From the NCBI GenBank assembly GCA_036874045.1, contig CM072343.1, forward strand, positions 18,000,001 to 18,064,000: a DNA stretch of 64,000 nt. The letters are read 5' to 3'. The DNA comes from Cymodocea nodosa. Taxonomy: Eukaryota > Streptophyta > Magnoliopsida > Alismatales > Cymodoceaceae. Each line of letters starts with the position of its first letter. Position 1 is the first letter of the stretch. Below are positions 13,325 through 23,699 of this stretch, in pieces. Made by a program: the position numbers and the translations under genes. The notes beneath the pieces are model-generated. The model saw only the letters and a program-made list of their open reading frames with translations, ran no database searches and was not told where the DNA came from.

Positions 13325-13690
13325 ACACGTCGCCTTACGCTTTCTTGGTAGCTTCCTCTGAAATTTTTGTGCCAAAAACGCAATTCCATGTTGACTAATA
13401 AGTCCTCCGCAAATGCCCAACTTATTCAACGGCTACGATGGAAAATATTATTTATGATCGTTTGTCTTTGATGAATCTGAGGTGATGATCAGTTGCGATC
13501 TTTGACCAACAACATACATACGAATATTAATTGGCGCGGTGCGCCGAGAATGTGAAAGATCGCATGGTGCAAACCGTGCAATCTCACCAGCTCCGTCCGG
13601 CACAAGAAACATAAAAATGGACATGCGCGCGAATGCAAGGGATTAGAAGTTTGACTTCAGTTATTATCATGCGATGATTATAAAAACTTC
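13325..13690 (+). promoter_or_regulatory. Orphan LTPG promoter block (D-type)
   Basis: Read on the plus strand, this corresponds to the region upstream of locus D read on the minus strand. Shared segments include the motif around GGCATTTGCGGAGGAC (here inverted), a CGCACGGTGTG-like GC box and the TATAAAA-type end. No LTP reading frame follows, so the gene body is missing. It is a relic of a further duplicated copy in the opposite orientation. Confidence 0.55.
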
Positions 13691-13949
13691 ATGGAATGGG
13701 TAGCACCAACCTTCATGAGAAGAGATTGAATGAAACCCCTAGAGAGAGGAAGAGAGGAAGAGAGGCGAGCATACACCTATCTTTAATATTATTTACTTGT
13801 TTTGGAATTTGGCATTCCTCTAGGGACAAGTTTTTCTCAAACAACACGTTTCAAATTTTTTTTTGCCCCACCTCTTACCGCAATCATTTTTCTCAAGGTC
13901 ATCAATTTGGTAATTTAGACATAATTTAGCCATATGTGAGTATCATTTG

Positions 13950-14290
13950 CCCATTGGCCATGTATAAGGGTATTTTCGTAATTTAGCCATGTGTAGGAGT
14001 ACTTCAGCGATTTGACTATGTGTAAAGGGGTATTTTTGTAATTTAGATCATAGATAGGGACATTTTGGTAATTTAAAAGGATATCAAGGGTATTTTGATA
14101 ATTTTAGAATGGCAAGACATCTTGATAATTTAGCCGTGCATGAGAATAATTTGGCGCACGTATGATATTTTGGTAATCGGTCATGGCCAAGATAAGGACA
14201 TTTTAGTAAATTGACCCAAATAAGGGTATTTTAGTAAAATTTTCAAGATAAGGGTATTTTGATAATTTCAGTAATTGGATGTGTGCATGC
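13950..14290. repeat. Degenerate minisatellite, about 22-30 bp period
   Basis: Roughly a dozen imperfect copies of a phrase like AGGGTATTTTGGTAATTTAG. Spacing and sequence vary, so the copies are old. No coding content. Confidence 0.75.
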
Positions 14291-14567
14291 TTTGTCCCAT
14301 ACATTTTTTTTACAATTTCATCCCATTGTATGCACGCATGATCAATTAATATCATTTTTCATGTGCATGGGTAATACTGCCCCAAATTTGTACACTATTA
14401 TGCAATTTGCATATTTATCATAATGGTATATCTTATGTAAGTTTTACGCAAAATTACTATTACGACTACGTGAAGGAGTTGACGGTGATAACATCGTACG
14501 TAGGTGAATAACACATCATTACTACGACTACGTAGAGATGTCAAAGGTAGACGGATATGATGTGAAA

Positions 14568-14569
<2 letters not shown>

Positions 14570-14600
<31 letters not shown>

Positions 14601-14720
14601 CATTGTTATTTATTATTATTATTATTATCATTATTTTGTTTTGATCTGTTCACCGTTTTTCTCCTCCTCCTATTCTTATTCTTCTTCTTCTTCTTCTTCT
14701 TCTTCTTCTTCTTCTTTCTT
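14570..14720. repeat. (TTA)n and (CTT)n microsatellites
   Basis: A (TTA/TTAT)n tract occupies about 14570-14637 and a (CTT)n tract about 14683-14717. The leucine- or tyrosine-rich frames across them are composition artefacts. Confidence 0.9.
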
Positions 14721-14994
14721 CCTTTGCCCCCCGATCACTCTCTCACCGACGACGACGACGCAAGGCTTAAATGGCGACCGCGCAAGTCAGGCCAGCAAGA
14801 CTTGCAATACTTAGCATCTCATCGTGGAGGCGCAACGTCCAATCCCACCATTGATCGGCAGGCATCAGACCTTCGACTGAGGCGGGACAGCGGCGGATGA
14901 GCTTCGTGGGCAATTTCACTTCCGACCAAAAATTGGAGAGGATCGGATCGGATCGGATCTCATTTCACCGGAGGGCCCTTGGTTTTTTGTTTTG

Positions 14995-15775
14995 TTTTGG
15001 GGAATATGAGTCGAAGCAATAACAAGACTATTTCTAGTGGAACATCTTTCACAATCGCTGGAGAGATAATTCACTAATAGACCGAGGGATAGAGAATTCA
15101 ACTCATTCACATACAGATCATGAATGTTTGGAATCCATATTATGCAATGAGACATTGCTTTTGCGAATTCGAATTGAAGGGTGATATCAAATTGGTCTAT
15201 TTTCGGCGTCATATACATAGTTAGCTCATTTGTCATAGTTAGCAGTTCTGTATCAAGGTCATCATCAATATCATCACTATCATCAATATAGATATCATTA
15301 CTATTACTAATATGGATATCGTCATTATCATCAATATCGATATCATCAATAGAACCTTTGGGCTTGTCATCCAGGAACTTGTTTGAAAATACTGTAATGA
15401 AAGGAACATAGGAGTTTGTCGCTAGGTATTTGACCAAATATGATCGTCCAGTTCCTATCGAACCTATCACTAAAATACCCTTAGAAGGGGATAGGGCTAA
15501 GCGGAGCGAAAAGGGTTTTCCATGAGATGGGAAATAAAAACTATTAGTCCCGCACGAGGTTTGTGAATAAGTGATTGTCTGATAATAAGTAAGGAATATC
15601 CGTCTTTCTGCTAAACAAGATCTATTGAACTCATAATTCATTAGATACTTTTTATGAATGTCAACTAAGTATCGTAAGTAAATTGATCCTGGTTGTTCAA
15701 TCATTTGATAACCAGAGTCATTCTTTGATAAATGATCACTATGAGTCAGATTCAATAGAATTTTATCAATTCTTT
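14995..15775 (-). pseudogene. ycf2: Nuclear plastid insertion: ycf2 fragment
   Basis: An internal part of plastid ycf2, the large AAA-ATPase-like protein of the chloroplast genome. On the minus strand it reads from [17 protein letters not shown] through the nucleotide-binding motif region [19 protein letters not shown] to [10 protein letters not shown], then stops matching. The frame is open throughout, about 260 codons out of a protein that normally exceeds 2000. An Asp/Ile/Asn-rich stretch in the middle (around 15250-15350) is longer than I expect for ycf2. It lacks any plant nuclear promoter or transit peptide, so it is a transferred fragment. Its right edge coincides with the point where the duplicated LTPG upstream block begins. 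Confidence 0.9.
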
Positions 15776-15785
15776 TTTATGTCGT

Positions 15786-16440
15786 TAGGGAACTCTTCGG
15801 TGACGAAATAATATTCGAAAACAAAATCATATTTCGCTTAATTAATCATCAAATGTTTATTTTGAAAACAAAAGCTTCTGGAAAGGAATGCGATCCGGAC
15901 GTAGTGCTCTACCACCCATTACGTGCTCCTGACGAATACAATATAATAATAATAATTATTAGATTATAAAATTATAACGCGGCACAGTACTACATATTTA
16001 TTTATTTATGCATGCTTTAAAAGATTTAGATATTCCTCCTGCTATTTTCATGTAAAAAGCACAACGTAATTGTTATGAAATACGTACAATTAACGAAGCA
16101 ACTAAGTAAACCAGTACTCTTAAATCAGACAATAAGAAGATCACTCTATTATGGAATTATCGTTGTTAGATTTTGAACGGCGAGGTCACGAGGGAGTGCC
16201 GCTGTTTACCATGGTGTACGTTGTGAGGTTACGTTTGATTTTTGATATATTATTTATATAAATAATAAATTAATTTTTAAAACTTTACTTATTCAGCATT
16301 ATTTAGAAAATTCTATTATATTACTCGATACCACAATTTATTCACGTCAGACTCACCCACTTGATTAGATTGACATGTATAAGCGGTGGTGATCTATGAA
16401 GTTCTTAATTAAGAAGCATATATATATATATATATAAAGT
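15786..16440 (+). repeat. Duplicated LTPG upstream block (copy at locus B)
   Basis: The block contains GAACTCTTCGGTGACGAAAT, a segment about GTAGTGCTCTACCACCCATT and an AT-rich approach to locus B. The same block lies upstream of F in opposite orientation (about 41200-40430). Parts also occur near 33700-33880 and 22540-22690. It marks a segmental duplication of promoter plus gene. Confidence 0.7.
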
Positions 16441-16560
16441 AGTACGAAAATGATGAGTGATATGTACACAATAGTAGATTGCTGTGCCGATGGAACGAAC
16501 GTGAAGAGAGGAAACATACCACCTCGTCTTGCCCATGAGAATGGTCTCATGGACAAGTAT

Positions 16561-16597
16561 GTGGTGGTGGTGGTGGTGGTATATATATATATATATG
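16561..16597. repeat. (GTG)n(TA)n microsatellite in LTPG B promoter
   Basis: A GTG tract is followed by a TA tract about 70 bp before the ATG of locus B. The inverted copy at F (40231-40280) has longer versions of both, so the tracts have changed length since duplication. Confidence 0.85.
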
Positions 16598-16667
16598 TAA
16601 ACGCGTACTGCCTCCTCTTGTCCTGTAAAATAGAGCGAGAGGGAGATCGAAGAAGAAGGAGAAAAGA

Positions 16668-17403
16668 ATGGCGGCAAGCAAAGTAAGTGTGGTACTGATG
16701 ATGATTACGCTGGCGGTGGCATCATCGGCGACGGCGAGCGCTAGGCCGTCCCAAGCCTGCCAACAGCAATTGGGTGATAGTTGCAGGGACATCCAAAGCC
16801 CAGAGGGAGTGCAGACTTGTTGCGCGGCTCTGGAGAACCTTCACAACACCGACACTCCTTGCCTGTGCCAGATTTTTGCCAGCGTAGGCCCAGAAACTAC
16901 CGTATCGTTAATGAACGAATGTAAACCCGCCGGCGGCTTCAGCCTCAACTGTGGCAACGATGGTCGGATATATCCTACGCTCATTTAATTTGATATTTTC
17001 CAAATCTTTTAGTCTACTTCCCAATTAAACCTGAACGATTTTTGTTTTGATTATGGGTGTACGTGTTTGCAGCTCAGAGCCATGGTGCTTCCGGTCACGT
17101 TGCAGCTCCTTCGGGTAAAACCAGTTTTATGCTTAATTTTCAGAAACTTTGAGTTGATCTTTCATTAATTCGAACAAGTTCTTCAGGATTCAGAAGTTTT
17201 CCACGCAACACCTTTTAAGCTTCAAAACATAAAAAACCAATGCATCAAAAGCTCACTTTTTGAAATTTTTGACTTTTCAAACTTATTTATATGACTGCCA
17301 ATTTTTGACTTTTAAAGCCACCGGAAGAAGCAATGGCGCGCAAAGGAATCACTTCCACTCCATGGGGTTGGCTTCGTTGATGGGAACCGTCCTCCTCTTC
17401 TGA
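16668..17403 (+). CDS. GPI-anchored lipid-transfer protein (LTPG, locus B)
   Basis: Predicted cell-surface lipid-transfer protein. Exons are 16668-16962, 17073-17114 and 17318-17403 (140 aa); junctions are phase 1. Residues 1-25 form a signal peptide ending ASA. Eight cysteines lie at 31, 39, 51, 52, 65, 67, 85 and 95. Exon 2 adds a short hydrophilic linker. Exon 3 ends in MGLASLMGTVLLF, a hydrophobic tail after a small-residue, polar stretch, the usual shape of a GPI-attachment signal. The first donor (G|GTCGGA) is weak, and reading through it gives a stop after 8 codons with no GPI tail, so a shorter secreted form is possible. Exon 1 is almost identical to locus F while exon 3 matches locus D. 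A Copia remnant begins about 165 bp downstream. Confidence 0.85.
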
Positions 17404-17567
17404 CGATTGTGAATTGAACTGCCTTTTATCAATTGCATCATGTGTTCGACCGTGTGATTATTCATCACCATAGATCTCTGTTCAAATTACGATGCTCGTC
17501 TCTTCTGTATTACAATGTTAATATTTAAGGTTGTGCGTGAATCTTCGTTTATCTGCAAAGGATTGTG

Positions 17568-20545
17568 TCGCATTCTCAAAAATAGAAAATGAAAATTGTC
17601 GAGATTGTAAACGGGTTTTCAAACTAGGTATGAATGTCATATATTATAAATAAGTTTTCAAGTTAAAAAGGAGAAGTCGATGAATCTGTGATTAGATACG
17701 AAGCTCGTCTTATTGCAAAAGAATTTTTTGCAACAGCTTAGAGTTAGATATGTTTGAAACTTTTAGTCTTATATTAAAACATACAATTACAAGAACTATT
17801 TTGTTTATAGCAATAAATAAAAAGTAGAAGTTAAGACAATTCGACATGGAATGTACCTTTTTTCATGAGAAACTGAAAGAAGTTGTTTATATGCGTCAAC
17901 CTCTGGGATATATGGATAATATGCATCCAGATCATGTGTGCCAAACAGTAAAAGTAACCTATGGGCTTAGTCAAGCTCTTCATACCTGATATGAAAAATT
18001 TGCATCTGTATTACATGATATTGGTTTCATTACATTTATGTCTAATACATCCTTGTTCATTTATCATGAAGAAAATGTTTCCATCTACGTTTTAATGTAT
18101 GTTGATGATATAATAATCAATGGAAGTGATTCAAAAGGTATTCAACATGTTATTGATGTTCTCAACAAGGAGTTTAGACTAAAAGATCTAGGTAATTTGT
18201 CATATTTTCTGGGCATCTCTGTTTCTTATAACAGTAAATATCTAGCTTTAAATCAATCTTAGTATATTAGACAAGTTTTGTATAAAAATGAAATTGAGCA
18301 CTGCAAGCCTGTGAAATCTCCTGCTTGTGTCAATAAGCAATCTAAGGAAAAAGGTATACCACTTAACGATGGTACTGAATATAGACAACTTGCTGGAGTA
18401 CTTCAATATATTACGTTGTCTCGACTTGACATTTCATTTACTATATATAAGGTGTGCCAATTTATGCATTGTCCAACAGATGTGCATTTAGCTGCTGTCA
18501 AAAAGATACTATGTTATCTCAAGGGAATTAGTAATGATTCCTTAATCTTTACACCTAGTTCACTTGACTATGCAGGTTCATCTACTAATGGAATATCGTT
18601 TGAAGGTTTCTGCATATTTATGGGTAGCAATCTAATATCTTGGCGTGCTAAAAAGCAAGCAACAATTCCAAAATCATTTACAGAAGCAAAATATAGAAGT
18701 CTTGCCACAACAACAACTGAGTTGTATTGGCTATCTTCATTGTTTAAAGAATTAAATATAACAATCTATGTGGTATCATCGATTTACTATGATAGTTCAT
18801 CACCAATAACTCTAACCTCTAATCCTGTAGTTAATACAAGGTCAAAACATACGGAGGTGGGCTTTCGCTTTTGTTCACAAAAAAAAGGAAGGAAAAAGAG
18901 AGAGAATATATATATATATATATGTAACGAAAGAAAAAGAAGAAGAAATGATGATGAAAAGAAAAAGAAAAGAACATCAGAGACCCAAAAAAAAAAAAAA
19001 AAAAAAAAAAGAGAATGAGGGAAACAAGGCGGGCACACGACTGCTATGTTGGTTGTGCATGATTGTAAGGTGGTTGACGTTCGCTGCCTCTTTATAAAAT
19101 TGGCTAAACGTCGATTGGTTAAAAAAGAAAGAAAGAAAAGAAGGGTGAAGAGCGAAAGAAAGAAGGAGCTTAAAGAGAGTAGAAATAAAAAGAAGAAAAA
19201 GAAGTGAACGAAAATAGAGGAGATCATCAATGTTGCACCTGCCAAGGTAGGTTCTTGAAAGTTTCATTTTATTTTTCTTCTTTTTTGTTACAGGTTCTCA
19301 ACGTACAAGAAAAAGAGAGAGAAATCTAAGTTTAAAAAATTAATTAAGTTAACCTTATGGTTGCAGTATTAGTAAAATACAAATATCTAAGTTTCAAATT
19401 AAGTAAACATTGTTACTTCATTATAGGATATAATCACTTAAACTTAAAATCAAAACTTCGAACTTAAAGAAAAGATAAATTTTTAGGTTGAGAATCAAAC
19501 AAACCTAAACTTTAAAATATAAAACATAAACACATTTAAAGAAAAAAAAAGTAAAACCAAACACTCCTAGATATGAACCTAAACTATCTAGGTTCTTTAT
19601 TTAAAATGTCAAAAAGAGTCATCAGTATAAAGTAAAACTAAATACTACTAGATATAAACCTAAATTATTTAGGTTTTTCGTTTAAAGTGTAAGAAATATT
19701 TGCTAAATTGAATTAAATTGTTGAATGTTTTTAAATATGAGCCTAAACTATTAGCCAATCATTTTGACATCAACAAAGTTGTCTTATGAATTATGATTGA
19801 GAGCTCAAATAGATTCTCTATATTCTTTATCTTAATTTATTCTTATATGAATTATATTCTAAATTATGTATTTTTTCAGTCATTAATGAAATACACTTTT
19901 AAAATGGATATTTCTTTGTACATTTGATCATATCTACTATGACATAACATAAATGATGTATCATTCTCAAAAGAAAGCATAAGATGCAGAGTTGATCGTC
20001 AACTCTTGAGAGATCTCTCGAATAACGAATGAAATCTAATACAAAATCAACATTCATGATGTTCAGCAAAAAACACATGTAAACAACTTTGTAAAAGAAA
20101 AAATAGAGAAGGGCCAATTACAGGTGGACTATATAACCTTTGAAGAATAGATTGCAGATGTGTTCATTAAAGGGCTTCAACCTTGACGATTATAACATCT
20201 AAAGTCCATGCTCCACATTATAGACAAGTCTCGTGTTGCAGTTGCTGGAGGGTGTTGAAATATTTGTTGAGCATTTAGTCCTAGCCTAATTCAGGCACAC
20301 AAACTGTGCGCAATTTTATTTAAGTTTTCTATACATTAAGATAATATGATATTGTTATCTTGGATTAACCACCACAAACTATTTTTATACTGTTAATATT
20401 GTTAGGGGTGGTGATTAAGATTTTCATACTATTTTTCATACCTTTCTTTATTTGGAGTCTTTGATCATCTCCTCCACTCTCGCAAGATCTTCGTTGATAA
20501 TTGCGTGCGCTAGGTTTTTTCCATTTGTTATCATAGATTGATTGT
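17568..20545 (+). mobile_element. Copia retrotransposon remnant in the 3' flank of locus B
   Basis: Decayed Ty1/Copia element. At 17845-18870 frames with stops read as reverse transcriptase (YVDD at about 18100; KDLGNLSYFLG) and RNase H. About 1.2 kb of unrelated A/T-rich sequence follows, then the RNase H end near 20125-20180 and a polypurine-like GCTGGAGGG before TGTTGAAATATTTG at 20254, a probable 3' LTR start. No 5' LTR or gag precedes the RT. The block splits sequence that is continuous downstream of locus D, and GATTGTG stands at both edges (17561-17567, 20540-20546). Confidence 0.75.
18880..20105. other. Unrelated insert within Copia RNase H
   Basis: The RNase H frame stops at about 18870 and resumes at about 20110. 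The intervening sequence has a TA repeat, a long poly(A) run (about 18990-19010), purine-rich runs and no recognisable protein. It is probably a nested insertion, type unknown. Repeated phrases such as AAACTAAATACTACTAGATA occur at 19550-19670. Confidence 0.5.
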
Positions 20546-20928
20546 GTAATTAATAAAATGTGTCCAATTTAATCAATACGTACGACATTCACAATATATA
20601 TAGATCGTTGTATCATATCCATAAATAAATAATGCAAACTCCAACCGGCCTTGGCATTAGTTGACTTGTAATTAATACTTGAAGACAACCTTTTATATAG
20701 ATATAATTATCTCCGTGCGCCTGAATCCATTATCTTCTTTAATTTGTTTCATGCAAGGTTTTCATGATTTCTTTCATTTGAACCGAGATATATGATACTT
20801 ACGATGGCAACCTTTGTGCAATCATACCAGAACATAAAACGTAACACCATGAAGGATCATGAAGAAGAAGTTTGAAAATTTTAACATGTCTGCATGTGTT
20901 TTGCCCATGCTCTTTTATCTTGTGATTA

Positions 20929-22010
20929 ATGTTAAGTGTTAGTCTATTATTTGGCTGTCAATGATTGTTTGTGTGTTAGTGGTTGCTGTGGTGACAAGTG
21001 GTTAGCGTGTGTTTCAGACCATGTGGGTTTTTATTTCCTATATATACCTTCGTGTATTTGAGAAAACATTAGAGAGCATAGTTTGGTAATGAACAGGCTA
21101 ATTAGCCTTAGAATTTCTTTTTAACTTTTGCCCTTCTATTCCTGAGGGGTTGTCTACTCGTAATTAATTTATTCTACTACCATTGTTATTGATCGATCAT
21201 TTGTTGGTGTTGCAATCTTGGTAACAGAGCTTTTTTGTCTCGCCGCGTCACATTGGGCTAATGTCATGGAGTTGCATTGTTGATAACAACAGAGGTAATG
21301 CTCAAAGTACCTTCTAGTATTTTCAACAATCTCTCTTTGATGAATCTTAATATTTCTAATCTTATGCCAATAAAGTTGAACAAAACGAATTTTTTTATTT
21401 GAAAGATTCTCTTTGAGCCTGTATATCCTTAAATGCAATTGTCACATCGCTCATGTCACTAGGTCGATCAATGCTCCCACCACTGATTTTGTTGAGTATG
21501 ACATTTGGCATGAGCATGGCCAAACTATTTTGACTTGGATTAATGTCACTCTATCCAAGTGTGCTTTGCCTGATGTGACTGAGGCAAAAACTGCTAAACA
21601 AGCTTGAAATAATTTGATTCAATTTTATAGTTCAACCACTCTTACTCATGTGACGGCTTTAAGAAAAAGGCTTCTACACTTTAAAAAGGGTAACGGGAGC
21701 ATGATTGATTGTCTTCAAAAAAAAGTTGCTGTAAATCAATTGGCCACATCAATGTTACGGTTCAACGCGTTTAAACTTTTTGCTGCGTCTATTCATGCTT
21801 GAGGGATACCAATTTCTGTAAGTAAACTGCAATCTCTTCTTGTGTGTGAGGAGACTAATGTGAATGAAGATGTCAGAAATGAAGACACTATGGTGGCTTT
21901 TGTTGTTCAATCTACTGGTAAAAATAAGGGGGCATTTGGAAGAGGGACAGATGGAGGAAAGGGTGGCCAGTTCAGTAAAAGACTCCTTAGAAAAAATTGA
22001 CCAACATGAC
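20929..22010 (+). mobile_element. Copia 5' end: LTR, primer-binding site and gag
   Basis: A possible LTR runs from about 20929 (TGTTAAGTG) to 21214 (GTTGCA). It is followed by TGGTAACAGAGC at 21219-21230, close to the initiator-Met tRNA binding site used by plant Copia elements. Frames at 21413-21607, 21614-21802 and about 21800-22000 read as a Copia gag (YDIWHEHGQTILTWINVTLS; later SMIDCLQKK), interrupted by stops. No protease, integrase or RT follows. It is separate from the remnant ending at 20545. Confidence 0.7.
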
Positions 22011-22499
22011 AAATATATAATAAATGAGGTCACACTAAGCTTTCAACGTCTGTAACTTGTCTTATTTTAGAAGGCAGCTTTCAAAAAAATTGACTACTAA
22101 AGCTACTGCTCAGGAGTCAAACACATTGGAGATGAATTAACTTGGTACATCGACATATTCGTGAAAGGATTACTTACTCGGTACGTTCAATTTCTCAAGA
22201 CGAAGCTCCACTACATTTGATGTCCTGTACATGGAAAAACCACTCTTATATGATGAAACTCACAAAAGTTAGTTCCACAATCACAAGCATCAGTGATTTT
22301 TCTTGATGCATTAGGATAAAATATAGCTCTCAACTTCTTAAAACCCACCAATATTTGCTAAATTTCAACCATGTATAATTAGTTTGAATTAAAAAAGAAC
22401 AATGAGTATATATTGCTTAGTTTAAGTTCACAATTCAACTCATACCAGATTAATATATATAGCATTGGTTAAGTAATTATGTAAATAAATTTTAATTTA

Positions 22500-23030
22500 A
22501 AATTAAAAAATTTCCTTTTGGTACCACTGTGAACTCTTCTGTCAAAACATTAATATTCGAAGCAAATCATATTTAGCTTAATTAACTAATTCTCAAAGGT
22601 TTATTTTGTAGACAAAAGTTTCAGTGGTAAAACATCTATGAGATCCAGGCGGATTGTAGTGCTCTACCATATATTAGGGTGTGCACACACGTATGCATAC
22701 ATTAATTGAAGCAATTAACTTAATTCAATATTCTTAATTAAATCAGACAATGACGAGACTTCTCTATTATGGATGGAATTATGGTTGTTAAATTTGATTT
22801 GAACGTCAAAACATTACTGCTGCGAAGCTCTATTATTATTATTATGGTCATCGTGATCATTATCTTCGTTGTCGTCGCCATGGCGCTGGTGGATGTGCAT
22901 CAAGATCCACAGCTTATATTTATAGGGATCCTGAGCCTTTATTTACTGTGTTGTGAACACCACCTTCAGCAGCCGCTTCAACGGTCGGATCTTATGCTCA
23001 ATCGATTGTTAATTTTCAGATGTAAGGTCT
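22500..23030 (+). pseudogene. LTPG relic: promoter plus exon-1/intron-1 junction
   Basis: On the plus strand this matches the upstream region of locus G: CTTCTCTATTATGGATGGAA, an (ATT)n tract and a GATGATCATC-type run. Then at about 22980-23020 it matches the G exon-1 end and intron start (ATCTTATGCTCA followed by AATTGATT-like sequence). The coding core of exon 1 is absent. The relic abuts the broken 3' end of locus C, which points the other way. Confidence 0.55.
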
Positions 23031-23337
23031 GAAAACACCAATGGCGAGATCTCAATAAACTGGTGTTCAATAAATATAAGGAGTAACGCGTAAACCTGTT
23101 CGTTGCCACTTGGATCTCTTGGAAGTAGGAACACAAGCACGAGGATTGGGTTCGATAGAGCTGCGTCAGTGAGGTGCAGCACTTGGTCAAGCCCGCCGAG
23201 CTATTGACATCGTCACAGTTTTGTAGAAACGTGGCACCGCACGCCTGCTGCTGTGCACTTGCACCGCCGCCCAGCATTACCAGCAACAACATCGCCACCG
23301 CAATCACCGACGAATTCCTCTTGCCCATGGCCTCCAT
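22990..23337 (-). pseudogene. Truncated LTP-like gene (locus C)
   Basis: Exon 1 of a D-type LTPG. The ATG at 23337 opens a signal peptide (GNSS-type leader ending GGGASA) and the first six cysteines (AC, NC, CC, CLC). After about residue 75 it loses register with locus D: a one-base shift would bring back the EQVYALL segment, but the seventh and eighth cysteines and exons 2-3 are absent. The sequence ends where a plus-strand LTPG relic begins. The promoter is intact, including a TATA box. It may be transcribed, but a folded 8-Cys protein is not expected. Confidence 0.65.
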
Positions 23338-23474
23338 ATCTGATATATGATAGATGGATGAATGGACGCTCGCCCCTTTTCCTCTCTCAAGCTTCCTCTC
23401 TCTCGGAGTTGATTCGTTCTCTTGGTATTATATATTACTGCTGGCCGTGGGGGAGTTGTGCCCATCCCATGCAG

Positions 23475-23483
23475 CTTTTATAG
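23475..23483 (-). promoter_or_regulatory. TATA box of locus C
   Basis: CTATAAAAG on the minus strand, about 138 bp before the ATG. It is conserved in position and context at locus D and in the orphan block at 28.1 kb. Confidence 0.7.
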
Positions 23484-23699
23484 CCGTCGCATGATAATAA
23501 TTGAAGTCAACTTCAAATCACATGCATTGGCGTGCACGTTCACTTTTATATTTCTTGTCGGACGGAGTTGGTGAGATAGCACGCCACGTAGGTTGCGATC
23601 TTTCACATTCGCAGCACACCGTGCAATATTCCTATGATATACATGTTGGTTGGTCAAAGATTGCATGCAACTGATCATGACCCGCTTTCTTTCCTTCTT

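Noticed and set aside
14538-14900. 120-codon plus-strand frame of Tyr, Leu and Phe runs
   Set aside because: Translation of (TTA)n and (CTT)n microsatellites.
14916-15755. 279-codon ORF as a functional ATPase gene
   Set aside because: It is a piece of plastid ycf2, lacks both ends of the protein and runs into unrelated sequence after STHIPQ.
18787-19245. 152-codon minus-strand Phe/Leu/Ser-rich frame
   Set aside because: Antisense of purine-rich and poly(A) sequence within a retroelement remnant.
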